Part shown: in pieces, positions 38,370-47,727 of the stretch
Numbering within the stretch: position 1 is the stretch's first letter
How the letters are laid out: the number at the start of each line of letters is the position of its first letter
Origin: Methylomonas sp.
Lineage (GTDB): Bacteria > Pseudomonadota > Gammaproteobacteria > Methylococcales > Methylomonadaceae
Assembly (NCBI RefSeq): GCF_023228165.1
Contig: NZ_JALOBS010000008.1
Coordinates: 1-64,000, forward strand
Direction of reading: 5' to 3'
Length of the DNA stretch: 64,000 nt
Program-made: the position numbers and the translations under genes
Notes under the pieces: generated by a model
Told to the model about the DNA's origin: nothing
The model's database searches: none
Seen by the model: the letters and a program-made list of their open reading frames with translations, nothing else

Positions 38370-40507
38370 AACTGCCGGCTAGCGCCTCCATCCTGATCCT
38401 GTTCGGCTTCATCCTGCTTTCGCTGCAGTTGATGAGCAGCTCCACCCAGGAATCGTCGGAGTTGAGCGAAATGCATTCCTGGCTGCTGGTTATCAACACC
38501 CTGGGTTCCATTACCTTACTGATCTTGGTGGCGGTCAACGCTTACTCGCTGGTGCGCGAGCTGAAGAAAAAAGAAGCCGGTTCGCGGCTGACCACCCGTA
38601 TGGTGTCCTTGTTTGTACTGCTGGCTTTGGCACCGGCGGCGATTGTGTTTTATTTCTCGGTGCAATTTTTACATCAAGGCATCGACAGCTGGTTTAACGT
38701 GGAAATCGATCGCGCCATGGACGACGCGCTGGAGCTCAGCCAGTCCGCGCTGGCGCAACGCATGAACTGGCATATCAAACAAACCCGGCATATCGCCGCT
38801 CAACTGGAAAACAAGTCCGACACGCTGATTGCCTTGGAAATCGGTGCGTTGTGGGCCGATTCCGGCGCCATGGAAATTGCCGCCTTTTCCAGCCAGGGCC
38901 GGATTCTGGCGTCCAGCAGCACCAATCCCAGCGATATTCTGCCGCATCTACCCGACGAGCAAATGTGGCTACAGCTGCGGCAAAACAAGGAATATTTTGC
39001 CTTCGACCCTGGCGACAACGACGAAATGATGGTGCGTGTCATTTTGCCGATAGACCGCGACCAGAAGCGGTTTTTGCAAGTGCTGTACCCTATTCCGGTA
39101 CGGGTGACCGATTTAGCCGACTCCATCGAATTCGCCTTCATCCGCTATCAGGAAATGACCTTTCTGCGCAATTCCCTGAAAACCAGTTTTTCGTTGATCC
39201 TGTTGCTGGTTTTGCTGTTGAGTTTGTTGGCCGCCATCTGGGTGGCGTTTATCAGCATCCGCAATATCGTTGCACCGGTCAAGGAGCTGGTGAAAGGCAC
39301 CCAGGCCGTTGCGGACGGCGATTACAAACAGCAGCTGCCGGTCATGAGTCAGGACGACCTGGGCTTTCTGGTGGAATCCTTCAACCAAATGACCAAACGT
39401 ATCGCCCGTTCCCGCGATGAAACCCGGGCCGCCGGCCTGGAAGTGGAAAATCAGCGCGCCTATCTGGAAACCATACTCGCCAACCTGACCGCGGGCGTGA
39501 TCAGTTTCGACGCCGACTTCCATATCCGCACCGCCAACCAGGCGGCTTACCGGATTTTGCACATCCCTGTCAGCCATTTCGTCAGCCAGTCCTTATCGAA
39601 TCTGGCCAGCAAACACGCCGAACTCGCCGACGTACTGGAAGCGATTCAACAATTATTGGAAAAAGCTGACGACATCTGGGAGCAACGCATCGTCTTCCTC
39701 GGCCCGAACGGCCGCCAGGAACTGCTCTGCCGCGGCACACCTTTATTTTTGCAGGACGGCAGCCGCATGGGAGCAGTGGTGGTGTTCGACGATGTTACGG
39801 ATTTGATTCAAGCGCAGAAAAATGCCGCCTGGGGCGAAGTGGCGCGCCGACTGGCCCATGAAATCAAAAACCCACTCACGCCGATCCAGCTTTCCGCTGA
39901 GCGCCTGCAGCACAAATTATCCAAGGAACTACCCGAAACGTCGCAGGACTTTCTGCAACGCGGCACCCGCACCATTGTCCAGCAAGTGGAAGCCATGAAG
40001 CGGATGGTGGACGACTTTTCCGAATACGCCCGCCCCTCCAAAAAGCAAGTCGAAAAAATCAATCTGATCGATTTGATTCAGGAAATTTTGGCGTTATATG
40101 TGCCCTCCGGAATACTATTCAGCACCTCGTTTTCTTCCCGTAGCGTCATAATCGAGGCCGATCCGGTCAGTATTCGCCAAGTCCTGCACAACCTGATTAA
40201 AAATGCCCAGGAGGCCACCGCCGGCAACTGCCGCATCGAAATCAAAATCAATAAAGCGGTACGCAACAATGCCGAATATGCGGAGCTGGGCATATACGAC
40301 AACGGCAGCGGGCTACATGCCGATCAAATCGAAACCATTTTTGAGCCCTATGTCACCAGCAAAGCTAAGGGCACCGGCCTAGGGCTGGCGATTGTCAAAA
40401 AAATCATCGAAGAACATGGCGGGGTTATTTGGGTGGATACGTCATATAATGGCGGGGCTGGCTTTGTAATCCAGCTACCGGTCTTTGAATTTGGAAACAG
40501 TAAATGA
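38351..40507 (+). CDS. ntrY: NtrY-type sensor histidine kinase
   Basis: A 718-residue membrane kinase. Two N-terminal membrane helices, a third near residue 80 and a periplasmic stretch to about 280 precede another helix (residues 277-305), a HAMP domain (KELVKGTQAVADGDY), a PAS domain (ILANLTAGVISFD) and the HisKA/HATPase core. The phospho-acceptor is H503 in RLAHEIKNPLTP; the N box is NLIKNAQEA and the G boxes are DNGSG and KGTGLGLAIVKK. It is the partner of NtrX, whose gene overlaps by four bases. NtrYX systems respond to nitrogen or redox state; the signal here is not readable. Confidence 0.92.
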   Translation: MAYSKIKLPASASILILFGFILLSLQLMSSSTQESSELSEMHSWLLVINTLGSITLLILVAVNAYSLVRELKKKEAGSRLTTRMVSLFVLLALAPAAIVFYFSVQFLHQGIDSWFNVEIDRAMDDALELSQSALAQRMNWHIKQTRHIAAQLENKSDTLIALEIGALWADSGAMEIAAFSSQGRILASSSTNPSDILPHLPDEQMWLQLRQNKEYFAFDPGDNDEMMVRVILPIDRDQKRFLQVLYPIPVRVTDLADSIEFAFIRYQEMTFLRNSLKTSFSLILLLVLLLSLLAAIWVAFISIRNIVAPVKELVKGTQAVADGDYKQQLPVMSQDDLGFLVESFNQMTKRIARSRDETRAAGLEVENQRAYLETILANLTAGVISFDADFHIRTANQAAYRILHIPVSHFVSQSLSNLASKHAELADVLEAIQQLLEKADDIWEQRIVFLGPNGRQELLCRGTPLFLQDGSRMGAVVVFDDVTDLIQAQKNAAWGEVARRLAHEIKNPLTPIQLSAERLQHKLSKELPETSQDFLQRGTRTIVQQVEAMKRMVDDFSEYARPSKKQVEKINLIDLIQEILALYVPSGILFSTSFSSRSVIIEADPVSIRQVLHNLIKNAQEATAGNCRIEIKINKAVRNNAEYAELGIYDNGSGLHADQIETIFEPYVTSKAKGTGLGLAIVKKIIEEHGGVIWVDTSYNGGAGFVIQLPVFEFGNSK

Positions 40508-41865
40508 GTAAACAAGCGCCTTTCATTTTAGTCGTCGACGACGAACAAGACATTCGTCAATTGGTTTCGGAAATTCTTGAGGATGAAGGTTACGAAGTGG
40601 CGATGGCCGAAAATGCCGCCGAAGCCAAATCACTCAAGATCCAACGCCAGCCGAATCTGATCCTGCTGGACATCTGGATGCCGGATTTGGATGGCATCAC
40701 GCTGCTGAGAGAATGGGTCGCCGAAGATGAGCAGCTATGCCCTGTCATCATGATGTCCGGCCACGGCTCCGTAGAATCAGCGGTAGAGGCCACCCGACTG
40801 GGCGCTTACGACTTTCTGGAAAAACCGCTGTCCTTGGCCAAACTGCTGCTGATTGTCGAGCGGGCGCTGGAAACCAGCTCGTTGCAACGCGAAAACGCCG
40901 GGCTGAAACAACAATTAATGATAGGCGTCGACCCGGTCGGCAAAAGCGCCGTGATCGAACGTACCAAGGATAAGGTCAAACGTTTGGCTTTGCACGACAC
41001 CCGGGTGCTGTTTGTCGGCGAAGCCGGCGTGGGCAAGGAAATGTTCGCCCGTTATCTACATAACAACAGCCCGCGTCGCGACGGCTCGTTTATTGACGTC
41101 TCGGTCGGCAGTATTTCACCTGAAAATGCCGCCGTGGAATTTTTCGGTCGGGAAGACAATGGCCGAGTATATCGCGGCTTATTAGAACAAGCCCACCGCG
41201 GTACGCTGTTTTTAGGCGAAATCGGCGGCATGGACCCGGAAACCCAGGCCCGCCTGCTCAGCGCGTTGGAATCCAGCTCTTTTCTGCGCGTCGGCGGCAG
41301 TCAGGCCGTACGCGTCGATGTGCGTGTAGTCGCCTCCACCCGCATGGCGCTGGACGAAGAAGTCAATCATGGCCGCTTCCGTCAGGATTTATACTATTTG
41401 TTAAATGAAGTCACGCTGGACGTCCATCCCTTGCGCGACCACAGCGAAGACGTACCCAGTTTGCTGAATTTTTATATCGATCATTTCGTGGTGCACGAAA
41501 AATTGCCGTTCCGGCGTTTCTCGATGGCGGCGCAAAATTATTTGCGCAACTACAGCTGGCCCGGCAATGTGCGGGAATTGCGCAATTTAGTGCAACGCCT
41601 GATGATATTGGGCGCCGGAGACGATATCGAACTCGATGAAGTCAAGACCGCGTTGGGGTCCATTGCGGAGCAACCCAAGTTAGGGAACAATGTACCGGAA
41701 TTTTTTAACCTGCCGTTAAAGGAAGCCCGAGACCATTTCGAAAAATCCTACCTGGAATATCATTTCGAAAAAAACGGCGGCAGCGTCGCCAAACTGGCCT
41801 CCGCCATAGGCATGGAGCGTACTCATTTGTACCGGAAACTGCATTCGCTGAAAATTAAACTCTAA
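40504..41865 (+). CDS. ntrX: NtrX-type response regulator with degenerate AAA+ domain
   Basis: A 453-residue regulator: receiver domain with phospho-acceptor D56 (LILLDIWMPDLDG), AAA+ domain (residues 145-375) and a Fis-type HTH at the end (SVAKLASAIGMERTHLYRKL). Walker A is GEAGVGKE (172-179). Two key features of sigma-54 activators are missing: the GAFTGA loop is replaced by GREDNGRVYRG (215-225), and the Walker B Asp is Gly238 (GTLFLGEIGG). It is therefore unlikely to activate sigma-54 RNA polymerase by ATP hydrolysis and may act as a simple DNA-binding regulator. It is the last gene of def-fmt-rsmB-DUF4390-ntrY-ntrX. Confidence 0.93.
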   Translation: MSKQAPFILVVDDEQDIRQLVSEILEDEGYEVAMAENAAEAKSLKIQRQPNLILLDIWMPDLDGITLLREWVAEDEQLCPVIMMSGHGSVESAVEATRLGAYDFLEKPLSLAKLLLIVERALETSSLQRENAGLKQQLMIGVDPVGKSAVIERTKDKVKRLALHDTRVLFVGEAGVGKEMFARYLHNNSPRRDGSFIDVSVGSISPENAAVEFFGREDNGRVYRGLLEQAHRGTLFLGEIGGMDPETQARLLSALESSSFLRVGGSQAVRVDVRVVASTRMALDEEVNHGRFRQDLYYLLNEVTLDVHPLRDHSEDVPSLLNFYIDHFVVHEKLPFRRFSMAAQNYLRNYSWPGNVRELRNLVQRLMILGAGDDIELDEVKTALGSIAEQPKLGNNVPEFFNLPLKEARDHFEKSYLEYHFEKNGGSVAKLASAIGMERTHLYRKLHSLKIKL

Positions 41866-41871
41866 AACAAC

Positions 41872-41900
41872 TTGAAGTTAAGGTCTGCTTTAAGTAAAAT
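41872..41900 (+). promoter_or_regulatory. Candidate sigma-70 promoter for rplM-rpsI
   Basis: TTGAAG (41872-41877), a 17-base spacer and TAAAAT (41895-41900) lie 44 bases before rplM. Confidence 0.55.
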
Positions 41901-41943
41901 CCCCGTTCTTTATACATAGCCTTAACAGAATTAAGAAGCAAAG

Positions 41944-42372
41944 ATGAAAACATTTAGTGCAAAGCCCGCAGAAGTTAAGCGCGATTGGTACGTGATTGAT
42001 GCAGAAGGAAAGACACTAGGTCGCCTTGCTACTGAAATTGCACGACGTCTTCGCGGCAAACATAAACCCGAATTCACACCACACGTTGATACTGGCGATT
42101 ACATCATCGTCATTAACGCCGAGAAAGTGGGCGTCACCGGCAACAAAGAAACAGACAAAATGTACTACCGCCATACCGGTTATGTCGGCAACATGAAATC
42201 GACCTCTTTGGGCAAGCTGAGACAAACTTTCCCTGATCGCATCATCAGCACCGCCGTACAAGGTATGCTGCCTAAAAATCCATTAGGCCGCGCCATGTTC
42301 AAAAAATTAAAAATTTACGCAGGTTCTGAGCACAATCATCAGTCTCAACAACCTAAAGTACTAGACTTTTAA
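41944..42372 (+). CDS. rplM: 50S ribosomal protein L13
   Basis: A 142-residue ribosomal protein. [20 protein letters not shown] at the start and [12 protein letters not shown] and [19 protein letters not shown] later are L13 hallmarks. It is paired with rpsI 15 bases downstream, the universal bacterial order. Lys/AAA-rich codon use fits high expression. Confidence 0.98.
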   Translation: MKTFSAKPAEVKRDWYVIDAEGKTLGRLATEIARRLRGKHKPEFTPHVDTGDYIIVINAEKVGVTGNKETDKMYYRHTGYVGNMKSTSLGKLRQTFPDRIISTAVQGMLPKNPLGRAMFKKLKIYAGSEHNHQSQQPKVLDF

Positions 42373-42387
42373 GCAGGTAGATAGTTT

Positions 42388-42777
42388 ATGGCAGCTCAAT
42401 ATTACGGAACAGGTCGTCGCAAAAGCGCAGTAGCTCGCGTTTACGCCACCATCGGCTCAGGAAAATTCACCATCAACAAACTCCCTGTTGATCAATATTT
42501 CGGTCGCAAAACCGACGAAATGATTGCCAGACAACCTCTGGAACTGCTGGAAAAATCCGGCGATTTCGATGTCAATATCATCGTTAGCGGTGGCGGCCCA
42601 TCCGGTCAAGCCGGCGCTATCCGCCATGGCTTGACCCGTGCCCTGATGTGTTTCGACGAAGGCTTAAGACCTTCCTTGAGAAAGGCCGGTTATGTGACCC
42701 GCGACGCTCGCGAAGTTGAACGCAAAAAAGTCGGCTTACACAAAGCCAGAAAACGTCCACAATACTCAAAACGTTAA
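42388..42777 (+). CDS. rpsI: 30S ribosomal protein S9
   Basis: A 129-residue ribosomal protein. [14 protein letters not shown] at the N-terminus, [19 protein letters not shown] in the middle and the basic C-terminal tail ending YSKR, which reaches the P-site tRNA, are all intact. It is followed by a terminator. Confidence 0.98.
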   Translation: MAAQYYGTGRRKSAVARVYATIGSGKFTINKLPVDQYFGRKTDEMIARQPLELLEKSGDFDVNIIVSGGGPSGQAGAIRHGLTRALMCFDEGLRPSLRKAGYVTRDAREVERKKVGLHKARKRPQYSKR

Positions 42778-42794
42778 TCGTTTCAGGTTGGACC

Positions 42795-42822
42795 AAAAAG
42801 CCGCTATCAAGCGGCTTTTTTT
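42795..42822 (+). terminator. Terminator of rplM-rpsI
   Basis: AAAAAGCCGC, loop tatcaa, GCGGCTTTTT and a further T-run give a textbook intrinsic terminator 18 bases after rpsI. Confidence 0.88.
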
Positions 42823-42863
42823 GTCCGGCATTTTTGGCCGAATCGTTAGAAACGGGAACTGCC

Positions 42864-43076
42864 CTAGCCCAATTTAGCAACTTCTTCCTGTAACGTGGCA
42901 ACAAAACTGGCCCGGGCTACTTGAGCAATACCGAGTCGCTGTTGCAGACGTTGAATTTCGGCATCCACGATCTGCAAATTAGTGATTTGAGCTTTAGCGT
43001 TATCACTGAGACTATCGATAGGGTGCGTTTTATCGCCTATGGTCAGTGTCGGGATATTGGGAACATTTTCGGTCAT
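42864..43076 (-). CDS. Small DUF6447-like protein
   Basis: A 70-residue protein: a short N-terminal strand region (TLTIGDKTHPIDSLSDNAK) and a long amphipathic helix (QIVDAEIQRLQQRLGIAQVARASF, given in part) suited to coiled-coil pairing. It resembles the small DUF6447 proteins, found in many aquatic Gammaproteobacteria, with unknown role. AGGA precedes the ATG. It is convergent with rpsI. Confidence 0.7.
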   Translation of the reverse strand: MTENVPNIPTLTIGDKTHPIDSLSDNAKAQITNLQIVDAEIQRLQQRLGIAQVARASFVATLQEEVAKLG

Positions 43077-43402
43077 GGTGTTTTTTCCTAAATTGTTGCT
43101 GTCTAAAAAACCTGCTAAGTAGCGGAAAACCGAACCACAGAGGTTTAATCGGCATCAGGATACCCCAATAAGATGACAGTTTTTTTACGGCACTCAGCCG
43201 AGTCGACTCGCAGACTTTCGACAATCGAAGCCAGACATCAAACAAAATATCCGGATTTTGGACCAGCCCTAAAAAACTCCGTCCTTTGCTTCACTGTAAT
43301 CCGCCAAAGTCTTGATGAGCGAAACAAGATCTCGCGCGATATTGTTATTTAATTTATGCTAATATTCTAAATGCAAACCAAGTTGCATTTCGGGAGGCCC
43401 AA
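43077..43402. other. Intergenic region between divergent small genes
   Basis: 326 bases. AT-rich sequence with possible -10 elements (TAATAT, TATTCT) near 43350-43370 likely holds the promoter of the gene at 43403. No gene is supported on either strand. Confidence 0.45.
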
Positions 43403-43639
43403 ATGGACAACGACATCTTAATCAATCAAGCCCGCCAACTTTATGCCGACATCCAAGCCAGGCACATCGAGCCCTCTCCCAGACTCGAACACCTACTGAA
43501 CGCCGCTTATCAACGCTATCTGCGCCGTTTAAATCGGTGCGTTTTGTGCTATCAAAACAGAAGTTACGATTGCATTCGCGAGCCCGGCGCAAAGCTTATT
43601 CCTTGTCCGCAGCATAACCCTTCTCGGCACGCCGCATAG
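43403..43639 (+). CDS. Small cysteine-containing protein, function unknown
   Basis: A 78-residue protein with a strong ribosome site (GGGAGG). The N-terminal half is helical; the C-terminal half has CVLC, then DC and PCPQH, a C-x2-C...C...C-x2-H layout that could bind zinc. No family was recognised. It stands alone. Confidence 0.6.
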   Translation: MDNDILINQARQLYADIQARHIEPSPRLEHLLNAAYQRYLRRLNRCVLCYQNRSYDCIREPGAKLIPCPQHNPSRHAA

Positions 43640-43828
43640 TTAATTAACCCAACCCTTGATGACCCTTCACTTTGGAATCGTGAGCTTATTTAACGATCGA
43701 AGGGCATCTGTTCCGAGGCCTGGACGAGCTCAACCCGTTTTAGCAGGGCTACTAAATTATGCGCACGTCATCAGCTTTATTTGCCAAGGATGTATACTTA
43801 GAGACAAAAAGCAATAGAGGATTCGACC

Positions 43829-44797
43829 ATGCTTGTTTCCGTTGGCACCTTCAATCTGAATAATCTCTTCTCACGCTTTAACTTTCAGGCTGCGATCAGC
43901 AATATTCCTCAATCGAGTGGTGGCTTTTCCCTTGAATTCGACGATGAGCGTAACGTTCAGGTACGCACATTCATGGGCCATATGGTGAAAGGCAAAGAGA
44001 TTGCCGAAACCCAAGCCATTGCAAAGCGCATCCAGGCAATGAATGTCGACGTTTTAGCGGTTCAAGAGGTCGAGCATATTGAAATTCTCAAATCGTTTAA
44101 CCACGATTTTTTGAACGGTCTGTATCCTCATGTGGCGCTGATTGAAGGGAATGACAGCCGGATGATCGATATTGGCGTACTCTCAAAACTACCTTTCGGC
44201 GCTATTACGTCCTTTCAGGCTGCCGTACATCCCGCAGAACCTGAACGCCGCGTGTTCAGCCGGGATTTATTACGTATCGAAATCCTCAACGCCAATCGAA
44301 GCAAAAAGCTTTTCACGTTTTACAACACGCACTTAAAGAGCCATTACGTACCTTTCGGCCAAAATCAGGAAAGCGGGGAAATCCAAGCCAATCACCGCCG
44401 CCGTCTGCAGGCAGAGACCATTTCCAGATTGATAGCGGAGACTGAAAGGCCGAATAGCTCCTTCATTTTAACCGGCGACATGAACGATCCGCCGGATTCC
44501 GAATTTTTACAATCGCTGCCGAGAGTCGAAGGACAGGATTTATTCAATGCCCTGCACAATCCAACGGAAACGCGGCCCGCCAAAGCGGAAAAAGAAGGCC
44601 CAGGCCCGCAAACCCCAGCTTGGACATACCGGAGAAATCCAGCCGGCCCGGAACCGCCAACCTACCAACTCATAGATCAAATATGGCTAAGTCGGGCGCT
44701 TATAGGCAGGTTTGTTGCTGCCCATATCGATCGGCGCACCAAACACGGCGGCGACGGCAGCGACCACGACCCGGCGTGGATTGAGCTGAATTTTTAG
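43829..44797 (+). CDS. Endonuclease/exonuclease/phosphatase-family protein
   Basis: A 322-residue EEP-fold protein with no signal peptide. Motifs are VGTFNLNNLFSRF at the N-terminus, LAVQEVEHI with the metal Glu, NTHLKSHY, LTGDMNDPP and the final GSDHDPAWIEL with the catalytic Asp-His. A gapped insert (ETRPAKAEKEGPGPQTP) lies before the last third. Substrate is unknown; it is unrelated in detail to the EEP gene at 30600. AGAGGA precedes the ATG. Confidence 0.82.
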   Translation: MLVSVGTFNLNNLFSRFNFQAAISNIPQSSGGFSLEFDDERNVQVRTFMGHMVKGKEIAETQAIAKRIQAMNVDVLAVQEVEHIEILKSFNHDFLNGLYPHVALIEGNDSRMIDIGVLSKLPFGAITSFQAAVHPAEPERRVFSRDLLRIEILNANRSKKLFTFYNTHLKSHYVPFGQNQESGEIQANHRRRLQAETISRLIAETERPNSSFILTGDMNDPPDSEFLQSLPRVEGQDLFNALHNPTETRPAKAEKEGPGPQTPAWTYRRNPAGPEPPTYQLIDQIWLSRALIGRFVAAHIDRRTKHGGDGSDHDPAWIELNF

Positions 44798-45031
44798 CCC
44801 CATTAACACGCTGGGCAATACAAGCGGCAACTTGATCGGTCAATTACCGACAAATCGTCGACTAACCAATAGCGATAAAATCTGGTTTATGACATGGCCA
44901 CGCGCAACGAAGCGGGCTGGAATCCTAATTTCACATATCCTCTTTAAAAAAGACAACAGTAAACCTTAAATAACATTAATTTATGCTCTATAGTTAAAGT
45001 GTTTCCAATGATGTTAGTGAGGTCATAACTT

Positions 45032-45208
45032 ATGTTTTCACACACTGCAGAGCTACACTTCAACCACTATTACGTCTTTATTGAAGATCTACGCAAACCA
45101 TCTTTCGGACTCACCCGAGACAGCGAAGGCGTGCTCCACATTAATTTGTATCGAGTACAGCTTTCGGTATACGGCAGAACGTTTAATCGAAAGTGGAGAG
45201 GACGCTGA
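45032..45208 (+). CDS. Very small ORF with ribosome site, function unknown
   Basis: A 58-codon frame starting MFSHTAELHFNHYYVFIEDL and ending NRKWRGR, preceded by GAGG nine bases before the ATG. No family was recognised. It may be a genuine small protein or the 5' remnant of a longer gene, since open sequence in another frame continues to 45263. Confidence is limited. Confidence 0.35.
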   Translation: MFSHTAELHFNHYYVFIEDLRKPSFGLTRDSEGVLHINLYRVQLSVYGRTFNRKWRGR

Positions 45209-45302
45209 TACCATTAAACCAGCATCCTTGTTAGTAACGTCGCGGCAGCCAGCAGGAAAATAGCGGGTAGTCTGTCAAGCCCGAACCATCAGGGCATTAT
45301 CG

Positions 45303-45797
45303 CTATTTGTAAAACCGCAGCAACTGATCCATAACCGGATCAAGCTTGGTATCAACATCTTGCCATTTCATAAAAGATAATCCGCCCTTATTGATCAGGC
45401 GGTAATTGGCCGAACCGATCACGCCGGTTTTATTGGAAATTTCAATGTCGGCGGTCGATAAATACGTTGTAAAGTCCCACGACTGCCTAGCTGTGTACGT
45501 CAGGCTGAATTCGCAAAAGTCCGGTAGCGGGGTCATTGCCATGTAATGCCGATCAGGCTTGCCGTCTTCCGCTTGTAGCTTTTGTTTATCCAAGTTTGAC
45601 GCTATGAACTCGCTCTCGATGTGATGACGAGCCAGGCCATCCGTAATTACCGGCACAAGCTCGTTGATAACAACCTTGGGGTTCTCTCTGATACAGATAT
45701 GTTTTACGTTATAGCTGGCGTCAAGCGGAGCAACTGTTATCGACGTACATCCGCCAATCGACAGGCCAGCTATTAAAATACTAAGATTCTTGGCCAT
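45303..45797 (-). CDS. Small outer-membrane lipoprotein (Sbal_3080-like)
   Basis: A 164-residue protein with a lipoprotein signal peptide: KNLSILIAGLSIGGC, lipobox IGGC, cleavage before Cys17. The segment NVKHICIRENPKVVI and a later Tyr/Thr-rich strand region (LTYTARQSWDFTTYLSTADI) resemble the Sbal_3080 lipoprotein family, of unknown function. AAGGAG precedes the ATG. It appears to be monocistronic. Confidence 0.72.
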   Translation of the reverse strand: MAKNLSILIAGLSIGGCTSITVAPLDASYNVKHICIRENPKVVINELVPVITDGLARHHIESEFIASNLDKQKLQAEDGKPDRHYMAMTPLPDFCEFSLTYTARQSWDFTTYLSTADIEISNKTGVIGSANYRLINKGGLSFMKWQDVDTKLDPVMDQLLRFYK

Positions 45798-45951
45798 GAA
45801 ACCACTCCTTTAGTGGCGAATATCCGCGCTGCCTAACAGCACGAACACCCCGTCCTTATTTGCTTCGAGAATAAATTATAACCGCCCATTCATTCAAAAA
45901 GCTCTACTTTGTGCGAGCCCTTGATTTATTTGTCCCGGCTTGTTGATCCAT

Positions 45952-47079
45952 TCACTGCGCAACCGCGGGCTTCAGCATGGAGGTTTTGCCCACCATGATA
46001 TCCACTGCTTTCAATAGTCGTTTGAAAATGGAGTCCTGACAATAAGGTATATTGTGTTTTTCGCACAGCGCTTTGACTCGCGGTTGTAGCTTTTGATATT
46101 GGCTTAACGGCATCTCGGGCCATAGATGGTGTTCGATTTGGTAGTTCAACCAGCCATAGAAAAAGTCGTTAAAGTTAGAGCCGGTCGGGTAATTGACCGA
46201 CCCCAGTATCTGCCGCAAGTAAAACTCGCCTTTACTATCGGATTTAGTCTCAAAAGCCATCACGTCATCACCGGCGTGATTAGGCATCATCACCAGAAAG
46301 CTGTGCATGTTGGTGAAAATTTCCGCCAGGATGGAGTTGAGCAATACGCTGGTTGCGGCGAAACTGCCCAACGGCAAGAACAGTAAGGGAATCAACACAA
46401 ATCGATAGCCGATATAAGGTAACACGCTCTGCAGCCACAATGACCGGCCTTGTGGCGTAAACCAACTCCAGGCCCCGACACGGGTCATCACCGGCGCTGG
46501 CCGACCTTGTTGACGTGCGTTTTTGAGCAGCAGTTCTTTATGAGTGCGTGGCGTGTAATAACTGATTTTCCAGATGCCCGAGAAGAACGCCACGATGGCA
46601 TAGCGCAACCCTATAGGCAGCTTGGATTGACGAAGCCATTCCATGTTGTATTGGGCATTGTTAGGATCGGTTGTTTCGCCCAGGTTGTAATGATGTAATA
46701 AATCATGCTCATGATGCCAACCCGGCAGCGTCATCCAGTCCGGCCAGTCGACAAAGCGCCGCCAGCCCCGACCAAAGGTTTTACTGGTGTAATTGGCACC
46801 AACCGCTGTATTTTTGTCGTAGCTTTTGTGCACAATCGGATGGGCGACTTGGGTCCAGCGGGTGAAACTACCTTGGCTGATCAGCAAAGCGGAAATAGGG
46901 TTAGGAAACAGCCAGGCGGTGCCATAACCGATCAGGGAGCATAGCTTCCCCCAGCGCTCCATGCTTTTTAGATGTTTGAAATCATCAGGTCCGATATCGG
47001 CTAAGGCTTGTTGATGGAGTTGATCGATGTCTTCGGCTAATTGCGCGCGATCGACCGTTTGGTAACTGTGTAAACTCAA
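45952..47079 (-). CDS. Membrane fatty acid desaturase
   Basis: A protein of about 375 residues with two pairs of membrane helices and the three His boxes of acyl desaturases: HPIVH (HX3H), HHEHDLLHH and QIEHHLWP. The Gln in the third box is typical of front-end-type desaturases, but the bacterial relatives are mostly unassigned. The start is uncertain: TTG at 47079 has GAGG eight bases before it, while an in-frame TTG at 47100 has no ribosome site. It is not adjacent to a cytochrome b5 or ferredoxin gene. A tRNA-like end and terminator lie upstream. Confidence 0.85.
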   Translation of the reverse strand: MSLHSYQTVDRAQLAEDIDQLHQQALADIGPDDFKHLKSMERWGKLCSLIGYGTAWLFPNPISALLISQGSFTRWTQVAHPIVHKSYDKNTAVGANYTSKTFGRGWRRFVDWPDWMTLPGWHHEHDLLHHYNLGETTDPNNAQYNMEWLRQSKLPIGLRYAIVAFFSGIWKISYYTPRTHKELLLKNARQQGRPAPVMTRVGAWSWFTPQGRSLWLQSVLPYIGYRFVLIPLLFLPLGSFAATSVLLNSILAEIFTNMHSFLVMMPNHAGDDVMAFETKSDSKGEFYLRQILGSVNYPTGSNFNDFFYGWLNYQIEHHLWPEMPLSQYQKLQPRVKALCEKHNIPYCQDSIFKRLLKAVDIMVGKTSMLKPAVAQ

Positions 47080-47177
47080 AAGGGTGGCCTCAATGTGCAA
47101 GGATAGGTGTAGTTATTTTCGCCGCTACCCAGCACCAACAACCCGGTGATTACACCTATACCGAGTATTCTGTGGAC

Positions 47178-47208
47178 AAAAAAAAAGGCCTACGATTTAT
47201 CGTAAACC
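47178..47208 (-). terminator. Intrinsic terminator next to tRNA-like end
   Basis: On the minus strand GGTTTACGA, loop TAAA, TCGTAGGCC (nine pairs including two G-T) is followed at once by nine T. It lies ten bases after the tRNA-like CCA end. Confidence 0.7.
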
Positions 47209-47218
47209 CTTGATTTAT

Positions 47219-47250
47219 TGGCTACCCCGGACGGGCTCGAACCGCCGCCC
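47219..47250 (-). pseudogene. tRNA 3'-end-like remnant
   Basis: On the minus strand a T-arm-like GGCGG-TTCGAGC-CCGTC is followed by CGGGGTA, G and CCA, exactly the 3' layout of a tRNA. No matching 5' acceptor (TACCCCG), D arm or anticodon arm is found in the 100 bases upstream. It may be a decayed tRNA or an attachment-site remnant left by an integrative element. Confidence 0.45.
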
Positions 47251-47727
47251 TAGTAATTCACGGAACGACGGCCAGTAGAAACGAGGCTTAGCAACTTGGA
47301 AGGATTGTAACACTTTTCAAGCCGGTCAACCTGACTGATTTACTGACCGATACTATTCCGAGATATTTTCGGTCGATCAACGCCGAATGACATTTGGATG
47401 GTGCAGATAGCGATGCTTGGCGCATCGCTTGGATAAACCTGGGATTTTGGCTCATTTTGAATGAAAATTTGCACGAAATAAATATCTGTTTTACCGATTT
47501 CTTGCGGGTATTACCCATCTTGTATGTTAGCTATTTATTCTTAATCAATGCCTAGAGGTCTGTGCCGGGGCTTTCCGGGATGCCTTATTACACGTCGAAC
47601 AATTAATCCACTCATTTTGCAGACCGGATATTGATAAGCCAACCCGATTAAAACGTCACGGTCAGGCTAACGAAAACCCTCTGTTATGTAGAGAGGCCGA
47701 AACGGCCTCCCTTGCAGATATTCAATT

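Larger units (their letters stand above)
47101..47727. other. Intergenic region between desaturase and cydX
   Basis: 627 bases. It holds a minus-strand terminator (47178-47208), a tRNA-like 3' end (47219-47250) and an AGGCCG/CGGCCT hairpin near 47693-47710, just after cydX, that may end the cyd transcript. A 76-codon minus-strand frame at 47288-47518 lacks family features and is not called. Confidence 0.5.

Noticed and set aside
47251..47280. Short match to a lacZ-alpha-like ACTGGCCGTCGTT
   Set aside because: Thirteen bases is within chance; no vector sequence surrounds it.
47288..47518. 76-codon minus-strand frame beside the tRNA-like end
   Set aside because: No family features and an unsupported start; it overlaps likely regulatory DNA.
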